From: Acetobacteraceae bacterium
GTDB lineage: Bacteria; Pseudomonadota; Alphaproteobacteria; Acetobacterales; Acetobacteraceae
Assembly: GCA_030039695.1 (NCBI GenBank)
Contig: JASHVB010000794.1
Location: forward strand, 1-9,100
Length of the DNA stretch: 9,100 bases
Direction of reading: 5' to 3'
Below, one piece after another: positions 7,990 through 9,100 of this stretch. Position numbers and translations under genes: made by a program. The stretch's first letter is position 1. Every line of letters begins with the position of its first letter. The notes under the pieces were generated by a model that did not search any database, had not been told where the DNA came from, and was given only the letters and a program-made list of their open reading frames with translations.

Positions 7990-8112
7990 TCAGCTGTCCG
8001 TGGCATAACGGCGTCGGGACGCGCGGTAGGTACGACCGACGCTGACCACCGGCACGCCGCGCTGAAACTTCTTCGCATAGCACTGGCGCAGCTCTGCCAG
8101 AACGCCGATCAT
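7990..8112 (-). CDS. Possible small ORF or gene remnant, 40 residues
   Basis: From the ATG at 8112 the minus strand reads MIGVLAELRQCYAKKFQRGV, then a short basic tail containing SVGRTYRASRRRY before a TGA at 7990. It is too short for most gene callers. Composition is protein-like and basic, with fairly G/C-rich third positions, but there is no strong ribosome site and no recognised family. Its start lies opposite the leader of mscL, about 30 bp away, so it would diverge from that gene. It may be a real small basic protein, the tail of a lost gene or chance. I lean towards chance or remnant. Confidence 0.2.
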   Translation of the reverse strand: MIGVLAELRQCYAKKFQRGVPVVSVGRTYRASRRRYATDS

Positions 8113-8128
8113 GCCACCGCATCGATTC

Positions 8129-8135
8129 AGGGAGG
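8129..8135 (+). promoter_or_regulatory. Strong ribosome binding site of mscL
   Basis: GGGAGGG lies about six bases before the ATG at 8142, a near-ideal Shine-Dalgarno site that fixes the mscL start. Confidence 0.65.
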
Positions 8136-8141
8136 GAACCC

Positions 8142-8552
8142 ATGCTGCAAGGCTTCAAGCAATTCATGCTGCGGGGCAACGTGCTCGATCTGGCGGTGGC
8201 GGTGGTGATGGGCGCGGCGTTTGGGGCCGTCGTGACCGCATTGGTCAAAGACCTGATCACCCCGCTCATAGCCGCCATCGTTGGCAAGCCGGACTTTTCG
8301 GCGATCCAGTTCACTATCAATGGAAGCAAGTTCCTGGTCGGCGACTTCATCAACGCCGTAGTGTCGTTCATCCTGATCGGTGTCGCGATCTACTTCTTTG
8401 TTGTGATGCCTGTGAACAACCTGCTCGCGCGCATGCGCCGCGGCGAGGCCGCGCCCGATCCAACCACGAAGAAATGTCCAGAATGCCTCAGCGATGTGCC
8501 CATTGCCGCGCGGCGCTGCGCCTTCTGCACCTCGGAGCTTGCCGCCAGGTGA
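8142..8552 (+). CDS. mscL: Large-conductance mechanosensitive channel MscL with zinc-ribbon-like tail
   Basis: MscL is a homopentameric inner-membrane pore that opens under membrane tension and releases solutes during hypo-osmotic shock. The 136 residues start with the amphipathic helix MLQGFKQFMLRGNVLDLAVA. TM1 (about 14-40) contains the conserved VAVVMGAAFGAVVTALVKDL, with the Gly/Ala-rich pore constriction. A periplasmic loop (about 46-66) follows, then TM2 (about 68-92, DFINAVVSFILIGVAIYFFVV). The cytoplasmic end holds CPEC at 112-115 and CAFC at 126-129, a four-Cys zinc-ribbon-like element in place of the purely helical bundle of Escherichia coli MscL. I recall similar tails in MscL from other phyla, so it is probably a family variant. 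The gene appears monocistronic, with gene-free DNA upstream and 247 bp before the next gene. Confidence 0.96.
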   Translation: MLQGFKQFMLRGNVLDLAVAVVMGAAFGAVVTALVKDLITPLIAAIVGKPDFSAIQFTINGSKFLVGDFINAVVSFILIGVAIYFFVVMPVNNLLARMRRGEAAPDPTTKKCPECLSDVPIAARRCAFCTSELAAR

Positions 8553-8799
8553 GCCGGTGCCATCAACAGCGTCAGGGATTCGCACCGCGCCCCGCATTGA
8601 CGAGGAACTTTCCTAGGCGGTTACAGAAAAGTCGCCGCTGGCATCAAACGCCGCGGTCGCGATGCCGCCGTGATGTTCGGATGGCCAGCCCGTGTGATGG
8701 CAGGCGTGAACTGGTCGCCTTGACGCTCACCTTCGTTCGGGCAGTATTCCGGCGACTGCGAGAACGAAACCGCATGCAACGGTTGGATCAGCGCCAGTC

Positions 8800-9100
8800 A
8801 TGATGAAGTTGTACTACACGCCGGCATCGCCGTTCGTGCGCAAATGCACCGTTACCATCCGCGAGCTCGGTCTCGAGGATCGGGTGGAGATCATCCCGAC
8901 GAAATGGCCGCATTCCTGGGGCACCGAGACAGTGCCGTACCGCGACGATTTTCTCGAAGCGACACCGATCGCCCGCATTCCCGCACTGGTCACTGACGAC
9001 GGTGAGCGGCTGACCGAATCGTCGCTGATCTGCGAGTACCTCAACGACGAACTCGGTGGTTACCGCCTCTGTCCGCCGAGCGGGCGCGAGCGCTGGCATG
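8800..9100 (+). CDS. Glutathione S-transferase-like protein, N-terminal part (runs off the window)
   Basis: The first 100 residues form a thioredoxin-fold GST N-terminal domain: MMKLYYTPASPFVRKCTVTI gives the first strand and the active-site loop, with Ser10 in ASPFVRK as the likely catalytic residue. The cis-proline is Pro61 in RIPALV, and ESS at 73-75, followed by LICEYL, is the glutathione gamma-glutamyl contact region. Such cytosolic proteins conjugate or reduce substrates using glutathione, and the subclass cannot be told from this part. The ATGs at 8800 and 8803 are both possible, and no strong ribosome site helps choose. The C-terminal helical domain lies beyond the window. The preceding 247 bp after mscL contain no recognisable gene and presumably the promoter. 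Confidence 0.9.
   Translation, partial: MMKLYYTPASPFVRKCTVTIRELGLEDRVEIIPTKWPHSWGTETVPYRDDFLEATPIARIPALVTDDGERLTESSLICEYLNDELGGYRLCPPSGRERWH

Noticed and set aside
8603..8626. Possible EcfG-type stress promoter (GGAAC at 8604) and the short inverted repeat AGGAA-CT-TTCCT
   Set aside because: No CGTT lies at the required 16-17 base distance, and the five-base arms are within chance expectation.

Overview
The window is high-GC bacterial chromosomal DNA, most likely from an alphaproteobacterium. The best clues are the dxs, ispA and mreB protein types, the strong G/C preference at third codon positions, and small glycine-zipper lipoproteins of a kind I associate with the acetic-acid/Rhodospirillales side of that class. 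The lineage is inferred from general protein character, not from a marker gene.

Positions 1-3205, all on the minus strand, hold housekeeping genes in transcription order mreB, ispA, dxs. MreB is the rod-shape actin. IspA (farnesyl diphosphate synthase) and Dxs (first enzyme of the MEP isoprenoid pathway; only its N-terminal 295 residues lie in the window) act in the same pathway and are 25 bp apart, so they are probably co-transcribed. About 357 bp without a gene separates mreB from ispA. Neither mreC nor xseB, which often sit beside these genes in proteobacteria, is present.

Positions 3206-4420 begin with a 182-bp divergent intergenic region and an intact small glycine-zipper lipoprotein gene. 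Two decayed-looking plus-strand genes follow: a second glycine-zipper lipoprotein with no usable start codon, and an unrecognised gene that a one-base change in a C-run appears to have frameshifted. Terminator-like hairpins end the first lipoprotein gene and, from the opposite strand, the esterase gene. In both, the stop codon lies in the hairpin loop.

Positions 4412-7247 hold a minus-strand HSL-family (family IV) alpha/beta-hydrolase and, diverging from it, a CydD-type ABC transporter half. CydD normally works as a heterodimer with CydC, but no cydC lies next to it.

Positions 7248-8141 carry no gene I can recognise. The stretch is visibly less GC-rich than its surroundings and contains a likely intrinsic terminator and a strong 12-bp stem-loop. 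Positions 8142-8552 encode a mechanosensitive channel MscL with a C-terminal CxxC...CxxC zinc-ribbon-like tail. The window ends inside a glutathione S-transferase-like gene.

I found no mobile element, CRISPR array, tRNA or rRNA, and no convincing undescribed multi-gene system. The items most worth a second look are the lipoprotein pair with the decayed neighbour, the stop-in-loop hairpins, the orphan cydD and the structured non-coding block after it.
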